In this document: one piece after another, positions 28,037 to 36,563 of the stretch | Position numbering within the stretch: position 1 is the stretch's first letter | Layout: the number at the start of each line of letters is the position of its first letter | Assembly: GCF_004137345.1 (NCBI RefSeq) | Contig: NZ_SDWV01000018.1 | Coordinates: forward strand, 42,526 to 106,525 | Length of the DNA stretch: 64,000 nucleotides | DNA from: Nocardioides zhouii | GTDB taxonomy: Bacteria > Actinomycetota > Actinomycetes > Propionibacteriales > Nocardioidaceae | Reading direction: 5' to 3' | Made by a program: the position numbers and the translations under genes | Notes under the pieces: generated by a model | Told to the model about the DNA's origin: nothing | Database searches by the model: none | Seen by the model: only the letters and a program-made list of their open reading frames with translations

Positions 28037-28042
28037 GATACT
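28037..28042 (+). promoter_or_regulatory. Possible leaderless -10 of the dehydratase-like gene
   Basis: GATACT lies 6 nt before ATG 28049. It keeps the A at position 2 and T at position 6 but lacks the leading T, so it is weaker than the other examples. Confidence 0.35.
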
Positions 28043-28048
28043 GGCGCC

Positions 28049-28978
28049 ATGACGCTCACCCGTGACGACGTGCTCGCTGCCCAGGACCGCATCGCGGGAC
28101 GAGTACGTCGCACTCCCCTGTTGGGGCCTGCTGGCCGAGACCGGATCTGGCTCAAGTGCGAGCACCTCCAGCACTGTGGCGTGTTCAAGACGCGGGGCGC
28201 CTTCAACCGCCAGCTCACCGCCATCGAGCACGGTGAGCTCGGGGACGCCGGCATCGTCGTCGCATCCGGCGGCAACGCAGGCCTCGCCCACGCATTCGTG
28301 GCCCGCGAGCTCGGCATCCGCGCGACGGTGTTCGTTCCGGAGGCGGCTCCTGAGGTCAAGGTCCAGCGGATCACCGCCTACGGCGCGGACGTGCGGCGGG
28401 CCGGATCGGAGTACGCCGAGGCTCTCGAGGCCGCCCACGCATTCGCCCGGACGGAGGGTGCGGCCTTCGCCCACGCCTACGACCAGCCCGAGATCGCAGC
28501 CGGTGCGGGCACCCTGGCCGAGGAGGTCCTGGACGACGAGCCCGCGATCGACACGATCGTGGTCGCTGTGGGCGGCGGCGGGCTGTACGCCGGCGTCGCA
28601 GCAGCCGTACGAGGGCGGGCGCGCGTTGTCGCGGTCGAGCCGGAACGGATCCCGACGCTTCACAGCGCGATCGCCGCCGGCCACCCAGTCGCCGTCGAGG
28701 TGTCCGGAGTGGCGGCCGACTCCCTCGGCGCGCGCCGGGTCGGCGATCTCGCCTTCGCCGCGCAGGAGGCCGAGAGCCCGATCTCGGTCCTCGTGGGTGA
28801 GGAGGACATCGTCGCTGCCCGGGCGCATCTGTGGCGCGAGTACCGCATCGCCTCCGAGCACGGCGCTGCGACGGCGTACGCCGCCCTGCTCAGCGGTGCC
28901 TACGAGCCCGCTGACGGCGAGCGGGTCGCTGTCGTGGTCTGCGGAGCCAACACCGACCCCACGACCCTGGGCGACTGA
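28049..28978 (+). CDS. PLP-dependent threonine/serine dehydratase-like enzyme
   Basis: 309 residues, fold-type II PLP enzyme. The Schiff-base lysine is K47 (GVFKTRGAFN), the phosphate-binding loop region is SGGNAG at 73-78, and VAVGGGGLYAGVA is the glycine-rich cofactor loop. It lacks the C-terminal regulatory ACT domain of biosynthetic IlvA, so it fits the short catabolic or racemase-like group. The exact reaction (threonine or serine deamination, or racemisation) cannot be told. Single gene with an own start, followed by a long hairpin. Confidence 0.82.
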   Translation: MTLTRDDVLAAQDRIAGRVRRTPLLGPAGRDRIWLKCEHLQHCGVFKTRGAFNRQLTAIEHGELGDAGIVVASGGNAGLAHAFVARELGIRATVFVPEAAPEVKVQRITAYGADVRRAGSEYAEALEAAHAFARTEGAAFAHAYDQPEIAAGAGTLAEEVLDDEPAIDTIVVAVGGGGLYAGVAAAVRGRARVVAVEPERIPTLHSAIAAGHPVAVEVSGVAADSLGARRVGDLAFAAQEAESPISVLVGEEDIVAARAHLWREYRIASEHGAATAYAALLSGAYEPADGERVAVVVCGANTDPTTLGD

Positions 28979-28990
28979 CCCTGCCCCTAC

Positions 28991-29076
28991 GCCGACCGAC
29001 GGACCCAACGCGCCCGGCCGCCCACCCGTCACGCTCGGCGAGCGGCGTGCGCCGGCCGTTCGGTCCGTTGGTCGGC
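28991..29076. terminator. Long imperfect hairpin after the dehydratase-like gene
   Basis: GCCGACCGACGGACC (28991-29005) pairs at 14 of 15 positions with 29062-29076. The loop contains a further CGGCCG pair. Probably terminates the plus-strand gene; apart from it, 28979-29134 shows nothing. Confidence 0.45.
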
Positions 29077-29134
29077 GGGACCGGTCAGGTCTGGTCCGGC
29101 CTCCACGCCACGTGGGATCTTCGGGGGAACGCAA

Positions 29135-29164
29135 CAGGGGCCGCTCCCGAGGGAACGGCCCCTG
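29135..29164 (-). terminator. Terminator after tRNA-Pro
   Basis: CAGGGGCCGNTCCC and its complement form a 13-14 bp stem with one mismatch, 11 nt beyond the tRNA 3' end on the minus strand, followed by TTGCGTT. Confidence 0.7.
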
Positions 29165-29174
29165 CTCGATTCGG

Positions 29175-29248
<74 letters not shown>

Positions 29249-29378
29249 AATGCTCCCCGGCGCGAGGCCTGCGGAGCGAGGGGAACACTACCGCAGCCCT
29301 GTCGGGGCAACGGAATCGGCCCGCCCGCTCGCATCGGTGCGTGCCCTCATGCCGATCGGCCGTACGCACTAGCCCTTG

Positions 29379-29394
29379 TGAGCCATTTGGCTCA
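29379..29394 (+). promoter_or_regulatory. Perfect 6+6 dyad upstream of the M23 peptidase
   Basis: TGAGCC, four bases (ATTT), GGCTCA. It lies 67-82 bases before the M23 start, just after a CACTAGCCCTT stretch. Could be an operator or a small RNA hairpin. The region 29249-29378 otherwise shows nothing clear. Confidence 0.35.
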
Positions 29395-29414
29395 AAACGC
29401 CCACAGCGCCTGCC

Positions 29415-29451
29415 GATGCCCCACAGGATTGAAGCATCAACCTGTGGGGGG
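29415..29451 (+). promoter_or_regulatory. Predicted H-type pseudoknot covering the M23 ribosome binding site
   Basis: Two interleaved perfect helices: GATGC (29415-29419) with GCATC (29434-29438), and CCCACAGG (29420-29427) with CCTGTGGG (29441-29448). The second helix's 3' strand runs into a G run (29446-29451) that is the only candidate ribosome binding site, 9 nt before GTG 29461. Folding would hide it. This is structure read from sequence; no known riboswitch class is recognised. Confidence 0.5.
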
Positions 29452-29460
29452 TTCTGTTCA

Positions 29461-30135
29461 GTGTCATCCGTACCTCGTCGTGCCGGCCTGGCGGTCGCAG
29501 TCGTCGCTGCCGCCATCGGGCTGAACCTGGCCGCTCCGCGCGCCGACGCCGTCGCGCCCGAGACCGTCGTCCGCGAGAGCGCCCGCCAGGCCGACGCGCT
29601 CGACCTCGCCCTCCAGGTGCGCGAGCGCCAGCAGAGCCTCGTGCAGCTCTACCGCCAGGCCGACGCGCGCGACCGCGCGCTCGTGGGTCGCAAGGCCGTG
29701 CTGGCGCAGTACGGCTACACGGGCGACCCGGGCGCGGTGACCGCGGTGCTGCCACTGGCGTCGTACCGGGTCTCCGCCGGCTTCGGGCTCACCGGCCCGC
29801 TGTGGGAGGCCGAGCACGGCGGGCAGGACTTCGGCACCTACCTCGGCGACCAGATCGTCGCGGTGGCGGCCGGCACGGTCACCGAGGTGGCGTACTCCGG
29901 CGCGTACGGACTGCGCACGATCGTCACGCTCGGCGACGGCACCGAAGTCTGGTACTGCCACCAGACGGACGTCTCGGTCTACTCCGGCCAGGTCGTCGAC
30001 GTGGCCGACCCGATCGGGACGGTCGGCTCGACCGGCAACTCCACCGGCCCGCACCTGCACCTCGAGGTCCGGCCCGGCGGCGGCAGCCCCATCGACCCGA
30101 TGGACTGGCTGCGCGCCACCGGCCTCACGCCCTGA
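29461..30135 (+). CDS. Secreted M23 (LytM-type) peptidoglycan endopeptidase
   Basis: 224 residues. A signal peptide spans about 1-30 (LAVAVVAAAIGLNLAAPRADA), then a short helical region (31-85), then the M23 domain. Zinc ligands are H119 and D123 (EHGGQDFG) and H200 in PHLHLE (198-202); H167 (YCHQTD) is the other catalytic His. All catalytic residues are present, so it should be an active cell-wall hydrolase. The GTG start follows a G-run ribosome binding site inside a predicted pseudoknot. It converges with der, with a gap of 3 bases. Confidence 0.9.
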   Translation: MSSVPRRAGLAVAVVAAAIGLNLAAPRADAVAPETVVRESARQADALDLALQVRERQQSLVQLYRQADARDRALVGRKAVLAQYGYTGDPGAVTAVLPLASYRVSAGFGLTGPLWEAEHGGQDFGTYLGDQIVAVAAGTVTEVAYSGAYGLRTIVTLGDGTEVWYCHQTDVSVYSGQVVDVADPIGTVGSTGNSTGPHLHLEVRPGGGSPIDPMDWLRATGLTP

Positions 30136-30138
30136 GAC

Positions 30139-31506
30139 TCAGCGCTTGCGCTTCTCGCGCGGCTTCTGGGTGATCACGATCGGCGTGCCGACGAAGCCGA
30201 ACTCCTCGCGCAGCCGGCGCTCGATGAAGCGCTCGTACGACGCGTCGAGCTTGCCGCTCGTGAACAGCACGAACGTCGGCGGCGCCACCGACGGCTGCGT
30301 CGCGAACAGGATCTTGGCCTGCTTGCCGCTGCGCACCGGGTGCGGGTGCTCGGCCACGAGGCGGCCGAGGAAGGTGTTGAGCGCGCCGGTGCCGATGCGC
30401 GTCTCCCAGCCCTCGAGCGCCTTGTCGATGGCCGGCACGAGCCGGTCCACGTGCCAGCCGGTGCGGGCGGTGAAGTTGATCCGCGGCGCCCACTTCAGCT
30501 GGACGAGGTCCCGCTCGATCTCGCGCTCGAGGTAGTAGCGACGTTCCTCGTCGACGAGGTCCCACTTGTTGAACGCGATGACCATCGCCCGGCCCGCGTC
30601 GCGGATCGTCTGGATGATGCGCATGTCCTGCTCGGAGACCGTCTCGCTGGCGTCGAGCACCAGCACGGCCACCTCGGCCCGGTCGATCGCGGTCGAGGTG
30701 CGGAGCGAGGCGTAGTACTCGTGGCCGGACGCCTGGTTGACCCGCCTGCGGATGCCGGCGGTGTCGATGAAGCGCCAGGTGCGGTCGCCCAGCGTGATCA
30801 GCTCGTCGACCGGGTCCACCGTGGTGCCGGCGGCGTTGTCGACGACGACCCGGTCCTCCTGGGCGAGCATGTTGAGCAGCGAGGACTTGCCGACGTTGGG
30901 CTTGCCGACGATGGCGATGCGGCGCGGACCTCCGACCTCCTCGAAGGACTGCGCGGGGGTCTCGGGCAGCGCGGCCAGGATGGCGTCGAGCATGTCGCCC
31001 GAGCCGCGGCCGTGGAGCGCGGAGACGCAGAACGGCTCGCCCAGGCCGAGGTTCCACAGGCCGTACGCCTCGGCCTCGGTGCGCTGGTCGTCGACCTTGT
31101 TGGCCGCCAGGACGACGGGCTTGCCCGACGCCCGCAGGATGCGTACGACGGCCTCGTCGGCGTCGGTGATGCCGACCATCGCATCGACCACGAACAGCAC
31201 GGCGTCGGCGAGCGTGACGGCCACCTCTGCCTGGGCGCGGATGGCCTCGGCCATGCCGCGCGCGTCGGGGTCCCAGCCACCCGTGTCGACCACGGTGAAG
31301 GCGCGACCGTTCCAGTTGGCGTCGTAGTAGACCCGGTCGCGCGTGACGCCGGGACGGTCCTCGACCACGGCCTCGCGGCGGCCGATGATGCGGTTGACCA
31401 GGGTGGACTTGCCCACGTTGGGCCGGCCCACGACAGCCAGGACAGGGGTCGGACCGGTCGGCTCGTCTGGACCTGGCTCGACGCTGAGGGCGTCGTACTC
31501 ACTCAT
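30139..31506 (-). CDS. der: Ribosome-assembly GTPase Der (EngA)
   Basis: 455 residues. Two tandem GTPase domains, each with a P-loop ([10 protein letters not shown] at 26-35; [13 protein letters not shown] near 199), DTGG/DTAG switch motifs, and NKxD ([17 protein letters not shown]). A C-terminal KH-like domain ends in a basic tail (QKPREKRKR). It acts in 50S subunit maturation. The gene starts 5 bases after the acyltransferase stop, last in the aroH-tyrA-cmk-plsC-der run. Confidence 0.97.
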   Translation of the reverse strand: MSEYDALSVEPGPDEPTGPTPVLAVVGRPNVGKSTLVNRIIGRREAVVEDRPGVTRDRVYYDANWNGRAFTVVDTGGWDPDARGMAEAIRAQAEVAVTLADAVLFVVDAMVGITDADEAVVRILRASGKPVVLAANKVDDQRTEAEAYGLWNLGLGEPFCVSALHGRGSGDMLDAILAALPETPAQSFEEVGGPRRIAIVGKPNVGKSSLLNMLAQEDRVVVDNAAGTTVDPVDELITLGDRTWRFIDTAGIRRRVNQASGHEYYASLRTSTAIDRAEVAVLVLDASETVSEQDMRIIQTIRDAGRAMVIAFNKWDLVDEERRYYLEREIERDLVQLKWAPRINFTARTGWHVDRLVPAIDKALEGWETRIGTGALNTFLGRLVAEHPHPVRSGKQAKILFATQPSVAPPTFVLFTSGKLDASYERFIERRLREEFGFVGTPIVITQKPREKRKR

Positions 31507-31511
31507 GACTT

Positions 31512-32258
31512 CTACAGTTCTGTGGAGGGCTCGACGAGCCCGGTGTCGGGGTCGTCATCGGATTGTCCCGCACGGAGGGGCTCGGGCAAGGATCGGCGCG
31601 TCTGTGCGAGGGCGCTGTCCAGCTCGGAGAGCATGTGCCCCCGTAACAACACCGAGGTGGCGGCCACGTGTTCCCGGGTGCGGGGCCACGGCTGCTGTGT
31701 CGTCCGCCACGGTCGGCCAAAGACGATGTCGATGTCGCCGCCGCTGGCCGGCAGCGCCTTCGAACCGTCGCCCACCCGCGTGCCGAAGAAGGTGACCGGC
31801 ACGACCGGGGCACCCGTCACCAGCGCGAGGTAGGCCGCACCGTGGTGGAAGCGCCACAGGTCGCCGTTGCCGCGGGTGCCCTCGGGGAAGATGCCGAGCA
31901 CTCCCCCGTCGCGCACGACGCGCAGGCCCGTGCGGATCGCTGCAGGGTCGGCGGCGCGGCGGTCGAGCGGAATCTGTCCCGTGCCGCGCAGGAAGGCGCC
32001 GACGAAGCCGTCGAACATCTCCTGCTTGGTCAGGGCGTGCACCGGGCGCGGTGCGTACGTCGCCAGCATCGGGCCGTCGACGAGGCCGATGTGGTTCGCG
32101 GCGAGGATCACGCCACCCTCGGCCGGCACCAGCTCGGCACGGTGGACGGTGACCGGCCACCGCAGCCGCATCACCCGCGCGGCGATCGGGCGCATCACGC
32201 CCAGCAGGCGGGTCCTGGGGTGCTCGGCGCTGCTGAGCGGGAGGTCGGTCCCCGTCAC
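31512..32258 (-). CDS. 1-acyl-glycerol-3-phosphate acyltransferase-like protein (PlsC family)
   Basis: 248 residues from GTG 32258, which overlaps the cmk stop (GTGA). The acyltransferase motifs are HxxxxD (H56-D61, NHIGLVDG) and FPEGTR (124-129). PlsC-type enzymes acylate lysophosphatidate or related lysolipids at the membrane face. A hydrophobic stretch ([19 protein letters not shown]) fits membrane association. The same cmk-plsC-der order is frequent in actinobacteria. Confidence 0.9.
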   Translation of the reverse strand: MTGTDLPLSSAEHPRTRLLGVMRPIAARVMRLRWPVTVHRAELVPAEGGVILAANHIGLVDGPMLATYAPRPVHALTKQEMFDGFVGAFLRGTGQIPLDRRAADPAAIRTGLRVVRDGGVLGIFPEGTRGNGDLWRFHHGAAYLALVTGAPVVPVTFFGTRVGDGSKALPASGGDIDIVFGRPWRTTQQPWPRTREHVAATSVLLRGHMLSELDSALAQTRRSLPEPLRAGQSDDDPDTGLVEPSTEL

Positions 32259-32941
32259 GGGCGGGCCTGCGCGGCCAGGGCCACGATGGTCTCGATGACC
32301 TCGTCGAGGGTGAGGTGCGTGCTGTCCACGTGGACGGCGCCGTCGGCCATCGTCAACGGCGCGGTGGCCCGGCCGGAGTCGATCCGGTCGCGCTCGAGCA
32401 GGGACTGCTGGGTGGTGGCCACGTCGGTGCCGCCCTGCTCGGCCGTACGGCGGATCGCCCGGGCGTCGGGGTCGGCGCTCAGGTAGACCTTCACCTCGGC
32501 CTGCGGCCACACCACGGAGCCGATGTCACGGCCCTCGACCACGATGCCGCCGGCGCCGATCACCTCGCGCTGCAGGTCGAGCAGGCGCGCGCGCACCTCG
32601 GGCACGGCGCTCACCGGGCTCACGGCGGCAGTGACCTCCTCGCCCCGGATCTCCACGGACACGTCGACGCCGTCGATCGTGATGGTGGGTTCCAGCGGGT
32701 CGGTGCCGGACGCGAGGCGCGGACGGTCCGCAGCGGCCGCGACCGCCGCCACGTCGCGTACGTCGATGCCCTCACGCAGCAGCCACCACGTGATCGCCCG
32801 GAACATCGCTCCGGTGTCGAGGTAGCGCAGGCCCAGCCGGTCGGCCACGCCGCGCGAGGTGCTCGACTTCCCCGAGCCGGAGGTGCCGTCGACCGCGACG
32901 ACGAGGGACGGCTGGTCCGGGGGGTTCTCGACGCTGCTCAC
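32255..32941 (-). CDS. cmk: Cytidylate kinase
   Basis: 228 residues from GTG 32941. P-loop GTSGSGKSS (19-27), then RYLDTGAMFRAITWW for the nucleoside site, and VVEGRDIGSVVWP. It phosphorylates CMP/dCMP with ATP. It begins 11 bases after tyrA and overlaps the acyltransferase gene by 4. No strong ribosome binding site; coupling to tyrA is possible. Confidence 0.95.
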   Translation of the reverse strand: MSSVENPPDQPSLVVAVDGTSGSGKSSTSRGVADRLGLRYLDTGAMFRAITWWLLREGIDVRDVAAVAAAADRPRLASGTDPLEPTITIDGVDVSVEIRGEEVTAAVSPVSAVPEVRARLLDLQREVIGAGGIVVEGRDIGSVVWPQAEVKVYLSADPDARAIRRTAEQGGTDVATTQQSLLERDRIDSGRATAPLTMADGAVHVDSTHLTLDEVIETIVALAAQARP

Positions 32942-32952
32942 GGGCGAGAAGG

Positions 32953-34050
32953 TTACCGGTGGGTCGTCCAGCCGCGGGATTCGAGAGCGGCCAGCAGGTG
33001 CTCGGCGCGGCCCTTCTCGACGACGAGCTCGGTGAGCCCGACCGGGCGGCCCGGGTCGTGGTCGATGTGGACGTCCTCGATGTTGACGCCGATCTCGCCG
33101 GCGTCGCCGAAGAGGCGCGCCAGCTCGCCCGGGTGGTCGGGCACCGAGACGAAGACCGAGCGGGTCGGTCGCGCCGGGCCGCCGTGCTTGCCGGGGATCG
33201 CCGCGGTGCCGGCGTTGCCGCGGGCCAGGATGTCGACGAGGTCGGTGCCGGCGCCGGGTCCGGACCCGGCGGCGACCGCGGACATCAGGGCGTCGAGGTC
33301 GGCGCGCACCTCTCCCAGCAGGTCGAGGACGGCGTCCGCGTTGGACTCGAGGATCTGCTGCCACAGCGCCGGGTCGCTGGCGGCCACGCGGGTCACGTCG
33401 CGGACGCCCTGCCCGGAGAGGGCGAGGTGCTCCGCCGGTGCCGCCGCGAGCCGGCCGGCGACGAGGACGGCGGCGAGGTGGGGCAGGTGCGAGATCCGCG
33501 CGACGGCACGGTCGTGCTCCGCGGGGTCCATCAGCAGCGGGGCCGCTCCGCACTCGAGGACGAGCGACTCGACCAGGCCCACCGCGCGCGGGTCCGCCCC
33601 TGCGTGGGGCGTCACCGCCCACGGGCGCCCGTCGAAGAGGGCCGCGCTGGCGGCCAGCGGGCCGGAGCGCTCGCTGCCGGCCATCGGGTGGGAGCCGACG
33701 TAGCGCGCCAGGTCGCTCGCCCGCACCCGGTCGGCCACCGCGGCAAGGGGTGCGGCCTTGACGCTGCCGACGTCCGTGACGACCGCGTCCGTCCGGGACA
33801 GCGCGTCGACGACCGCGCCCGCGATCTCCGCCGGCGGGACGGCCACCACGACCAGCTGCGGCCGGTCGGCCGCCGTCGCGGCGCGTCCGGCGCCGAGACC
33901 GGTGGCGGTGCGGATGTGCTTGGCCGAGGTGTCCCGCAGCACGACATCAAGCCCGAGGCGGCGGCACACGAGCGCGATCGACGTGCCGATGAGACCCGCC
34001 CCGACGACCTCGACCGGGCCGGTGAGGGGCGGGAGTGCGTCCTCAGTCAT
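32953..34050 (-). CDS. tyrA: Prephenate dehydrogenase with ACT domain
   Basis: 365 residues. N-terminal Rossmann domain with GAGLIG (17-22), catalytic-region GSHPMAGSERSG, a helical dimer domain (ISHLPHLAAVLVAGRL), and a C-terminal ACT domain from about residue 293 (RSVFVSVPDHPGELARLF) for tyrosine feedback. Converts prephenate to 4-hydroxyphenylpyruvate. Overlaps aroH by 8 bases, so chorismate mutase and dehydrogenase are produced together. Confidence 0.95.
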   Translation of the reverse strand: MTEDALPPLTGPVEVVGAGLIGTSIALVCRRLGLDVVLRDTSAKHIRTATGLGAGRAATAADRPQLVVVAVPPAEIAGAVVDALSRTDAVVTDVGSVKAAPLAAVADRVRASDLARYVGSHPMAGSERSGPLAASAALFDGRPWAVTPHAGADPRAVGLVESLVLECGAAPLLMDPAEHDRAVARISHLPHLAAVLVAGRLAAAPAEHLALSGQGVRDVTRVAASDPALWQQILESNADAVLDLLGEVRADLDALMSAVAAGSGPGAGTDLVDILARGNAGTAAIPGKHGGPARPTRSVFVSVPDHPGELARLFGDAGEIGVNIEDVHIDHDPGRPVGLTELVVEKGRAEHLLAALESRGWTTHR

Positions 34051-34420
34051 GGCTCGTGGTCCGGCTCAGGTCGCGGCGCAGGTTGGCCGCGCCGTGCAGG
34101 TAGACGTGGGTGACGGACGCGCGCGGCAGGTCGGTCTCGATGTGCGCCATCAGTCGCACGACGCGCGGCATCGAGCCCTCGATCTCCAGCTCGCGCGCAC
34201 ACACCAGCGGGACGTCGGAGAAGCCGAGCTGTCGGGCGGCGTACGCCGGGAACTCGCTCACGAGGTCGCTGGTCGCGGTGAAGATGATCGAGATGAAGTC
34301 GTCGACGACCAGGTCGTTGGCCGCCATCACGTCGGTGACGAGCTCGGCCACCCGGTCGAGCATGTGCTCGCGGGTGTCCTGCTCCAGCTGCGTCGCCCCA
34401 CGGACTGCCCTCACTGCCAC
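34043..34420 (-). CDS. aroH: Chorismate mutase, AroH type
   Basis: 125 residues, the trimeric AroH fold seen in Bacillus. Diagnostic features are the N-terminal VRAVRGATQ with the active-site Arg, DDFISIIFTATSDL, and the C-terminal HVYLHGAANLRRDL. It turns chorismate into prephenate for the following TyrA. A TAGGGT hexamer lies 6 nt before the GTG start, so this gene likely begins the transcript that runs to der. Confidence 0.95.
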   Translation of the reverse strand: MAVRAVRGATQLEQDTREHMLDRVAELVTDVMAANDLVVDDFISIIFTATSDLVSEFPAYAARQLGFSDVPLVCARELEIEGSMPRVVRLMAHIETDLPRASVTHVYLHGAANLRRDLSRTTSHD

Positions 34421-34426
34421 GGGAGA

Positions 34427-34432
34427 ACCCTA
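34427..34432 (-). promoter_or_regulatory. Leaderless -10 hexamer of aroH
   Basis: TAGGGT on the minus strand, exactly 6 nt before GTG 34420. Confidence 0.6.
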
Positions 34433-34488
34433 GGCCAGCGCTCCCCCGGCACCTCGGGGCGTCTCGACTGCCGAGGCGAGTCGGGGCG

Positions 34489-34881
34489 TCAGGCCGGCTG
34501 GTAGCTGCCGAAGGACCAGTGGTTGCCCTCCGGGTCCGTGACGCTGCCGCCGCGACCGCCGTAGTCGTGGTCGACCATGGGGCGGACGACGGTGGCGCCG
34601 GCAGCCACGGCCGACTCGAAGGCCGCGTCCGGTTCCGGGGTGACGAGGTACGCAGCTGCCGGACCCGTGCCGGCGATCGCGCTGTCCGCCCGGTCCGACC
34701 CGAACATGATCCCGCCGCCACCGGGCCAGGCCCACTCCGCATGGACCACCACCGACGGATCGTCCTCGTCGCGGTAGGTCTGGTGCTCGGTGAAGCCGAT
34801 CGCACGGAGCCACGCCATCATCGCGTCGGCGTCACGCACCGAGAACGTGTGCCACAGGGTGGTGCCGGAGACGTCTGCCAC
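34489..34881 (-). CDS. VOC (glyoxalase/bleomycin-resistance) family protein
   Basis: 130 residues forming one VOC fold: SVRDADAMMAWLRAIGF at the start, VVVHAEWAWPGGGGIMFG, a DAAFESAVAAGATVV helix, and SVTDPEGNHWSFGSY at the end with the common metal-site Glu. Function within the fold (dioxygenase, resistance, isomerase) is undefined. GTG start with AAGGAGG 4 nt upstream. It follows the AraC regulator by 42 bases and is likely co-transcribed with it. Confidence 0.85.
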   Translation of the reverse strand: MADVSGTTLWHTFSVRDADAMMAWLRAIGFTEHQTYRDEDDPSVVVHAEWAWPGGGGIMFGSDRADSAIAGTGPAAAYLVTPEPDAAFESAVAAGATVVRPMVDHDYGGRGGSVTDPEGNHWSFGSYQPA

Positions 34882-34923
34882 GGGTCCTCCTTCGTCGTCG
34901 GGCCGGTGGATCCGGCCTCGGTC

Positions 34924-35739
34924 TCACCCTGCCGCGGCAGCCGTCCCGGTGGCTTGAACGTTGGGGAACTCCCGCCGCACCCACTCCGTGGGGCTGCACC
35001 CGGCGAAGCCCGACCACTCCCGGGCGAGGTGGGCCTGGTCGGCGTACCCGGACTCGGCGGCGACCGCGGCGACCGACACCTGCCCGGCCAGCACGGCGTC
35101 GCGCATCCGGCGGTGCGCCGAGGAGAACCGCGCCAACCGCTGGTAGGTCTTCGGGGTGACCCCGACCTCGTCGTGGACCAGCACCGAGAGCCGGCGGCGG
35201 CTGTAGCCCACCTCGTGGGCCGCGTCGGCGACCCGCGCACCACGGGTCAGCAACGCCATCGCCCGGGCGACCTCCGGGCGCGGGCCCGGCTGGGAGTGCC
35301 GGCGCAGCGCGAGCAGCATGGCCTCCTCCAGCACCTGCAGGCGCGCCGGCCAGGTGCGCTGGCCGGCAAGTCGCTCGGGCAGGTCGACGAAGGCGCGGTC
35401 GAGGTCCGACAGCTCGAGGAGGTGGCCCGCCAGCGCACTGGCCGGGACGCCCCACAGGGCGCGGGCGCCCGCGGCCGTCACCTCGAGCTGGATCCCTCGC
35501 TGGTGGTGGCCGTGGTGCACGGCTGCGGCCCGCGTGTGCAGGCCGGACACCGACGTCCACGTCGTGGTGCGCGTGCCGGGGGCGTCGTCCCACGACACGG
35601 CCAGGGGCTCCTCGAGCGGCAGCACCATGGTCAACCCGGTCGACGGCATCCCGATGTGCACGCCCGGCGCCGCAAAGTCGACGTCGTACACCACCGTCGA
35701 GCGCACGTACGGCGTCAGCGCGGGGTGCACGGTGGCCAT
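34924..35739 (-). CDS. AraC family transcriptional regulator
   Basis: 271 residues. A beta-rich N-terminal domain (about 1-150) carries HIGMPSTGLTMVLPL. The two helix-turn-helix units follow: ARVADAAHEVGYSRRRLSVL and VSVAAVAAESGYADQAHLAR, then REWSGFAGCSPTEWVR. The N-terminal ligand is unknown. TACGGT lies 6 nt before ATG. It sits with the VOC gene as a two-gene insertion between rluB and aroH, so it may control that VOC gene. Confidence 0.88.
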   Translation of the reverse strand: MATVHPALTPYVRSTVVYDVDFAAPGVHIGMPSTGLTMVLPLEEPLAVSWDDAPGTRTTTWTSVSGLHTRAAAVHHGHHQRGIQLEVTAAGARALWGVPASALAGHLLELSDLDRAFVDLPERLAGQRTWPARLQVLEEAMLLALRRHSQPGPRPEVARAMALLTRGARVADAAHEVGYSRRRLSVLVHDEVGVTPKTYQRLARFSSAHRRMRDAVLAGQVSVAAVAAESGYADQAHLAREWSGFAGCSPTEWVRREFPNVQATGTAAAAG

Positions 35740-35745
35740 GGCGCC

Positions 35746-35751
35746 ACCGTA
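35746..35751 (-). promoter_or_regulatory. Leaderless -10 hexamer of the AraC gene
   Basis: TACGGT on the minus strand, exactly 6 nt before ATG 35739. Confidence 0.5.
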
Positions 35752-35759
35752 CGCCGGGG

Positions 35760-36563
35760 TCAGAGCTGCGCGCTGTCCATCAGCTCGCCGAGCTCGGCCA
35801 TGGTCAGCTCACGCATGTCGCCGGCCCGGAGGCGGGAGAGCGTCACCGGCCCGATCTGCGTACGCGTGAGCCGGCGCACCGGGTGACCGACGTGCTCGAG
35901 CAGCCGACGCACGATGCGGTTGCGGCCCTCGTGGATGGTGAGCTCGACGATCGAACGGTTGCTGCCCTCGCGACGCGGGTCGCCGCCGAGCACCCGTGCC
36001 TGGGACACGGTCACCGGGCCGTCGTCGAGGGTGACGCCGGCCAGCAGCTGCCGGACAGTGCGCACGTGCATCTCGCCGTCGACCTCGGCGATGTAGGTCT
36101 TGTCGACCTCGTACGACGGGTGGGCGAGGTGCTGGGCGAAGTCGCCGTCGTTGGTGAGGATGATCAGGCCCTCGGTGTCCGTGTCGAGCCGGCCCACATG
36201 GAAGAGACGCTCGGGACGGTCGGCGACGAGGTCACCCAAGGTGCGCCGACCCTCGGGGTCGCTCATCGTCGACACCACGCCGCGGGGCTTGTTGAGGACG
36301 AGGTAGACCTTGTCGCTGATCGGCGGCAGCCGCTTGCCCTCGACGCGTACGACCGCCGTGCGCGGGTCGACCTTGGTGCCGAGCCGCGTGATGATCTCGC
36401 CATCCACCTCGACGAGGCCGTCGAGCATCAGCTCCTCGCACTTGCGGCGACTCGCGACCCCGGACTGCGCGAGCAGCTTCTGGAGCCGGATCAGTCCGTC
36501 CTCGTCGACCTCGGGACGCTGGGAGGCGGGCTGCGGGTTGTCGGGCTGGTCGTGCGGCCTCAT
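35760..36563 (-). CDS. rluB: 23S rRNA pseudouridine synthase (RluB family)
   Basis: 267 residues from ATG 36563, whose first bases overlap the scpB stop (ATGA). N-terminal S4 RNA-binding domain (IRLQKLLAQSGVASRRKCEE), then the synthase core with the catalytic Asp in GRLDTDTEGL and LNKPRGVVSTMSDP. RluB/E/F-type enzymes modify 23S rRNA near position 2605. Last gene of the parA-RHH-scpA-scpB-rluB run. Confidence 0.93.
   Translation of the reverse strand: MRPHDQPDNPQPASQRPEVDEDGLIRLQKLLAQSGVASRRKCEELMLDGLVEVDGEIITRLGTKVDPRTAVVRVEGKRLPPISDKVYLVLNKPRGVVSTMSDPEGRRTLGDLVADRPERLFHVGRLDTDTEGLIILTNDGDFAQHLAHPSYEVDKTYIAEVDGEMHVRTVRQLLAGVTLDDGPVTVSQARVLGGDPRREGSNRSIVELTIHEGRNRIVRRLLEHVGHPVRRLTRTQIGPVTLSRLRAGDMRELTMAELGELMDSAQL

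Noticed and set aside
29420..29460. The CCCCACAGG/CCTGTGGGG hairpin as an intrinsic terminator
   Set aside because: It lies directly before a start codon and overlaps a second interleaved helix; no gene upstream on the plus strand needs termination there. Attenuation is not excluded.
29300..29460. c-di-AMP (ydaO-type) riboswitch upstream of the M23 peptidase
   Set aside because: Such switches often control actinobacterial wall hydrolases, but the conserved ydaO sequence blocks were not found here.
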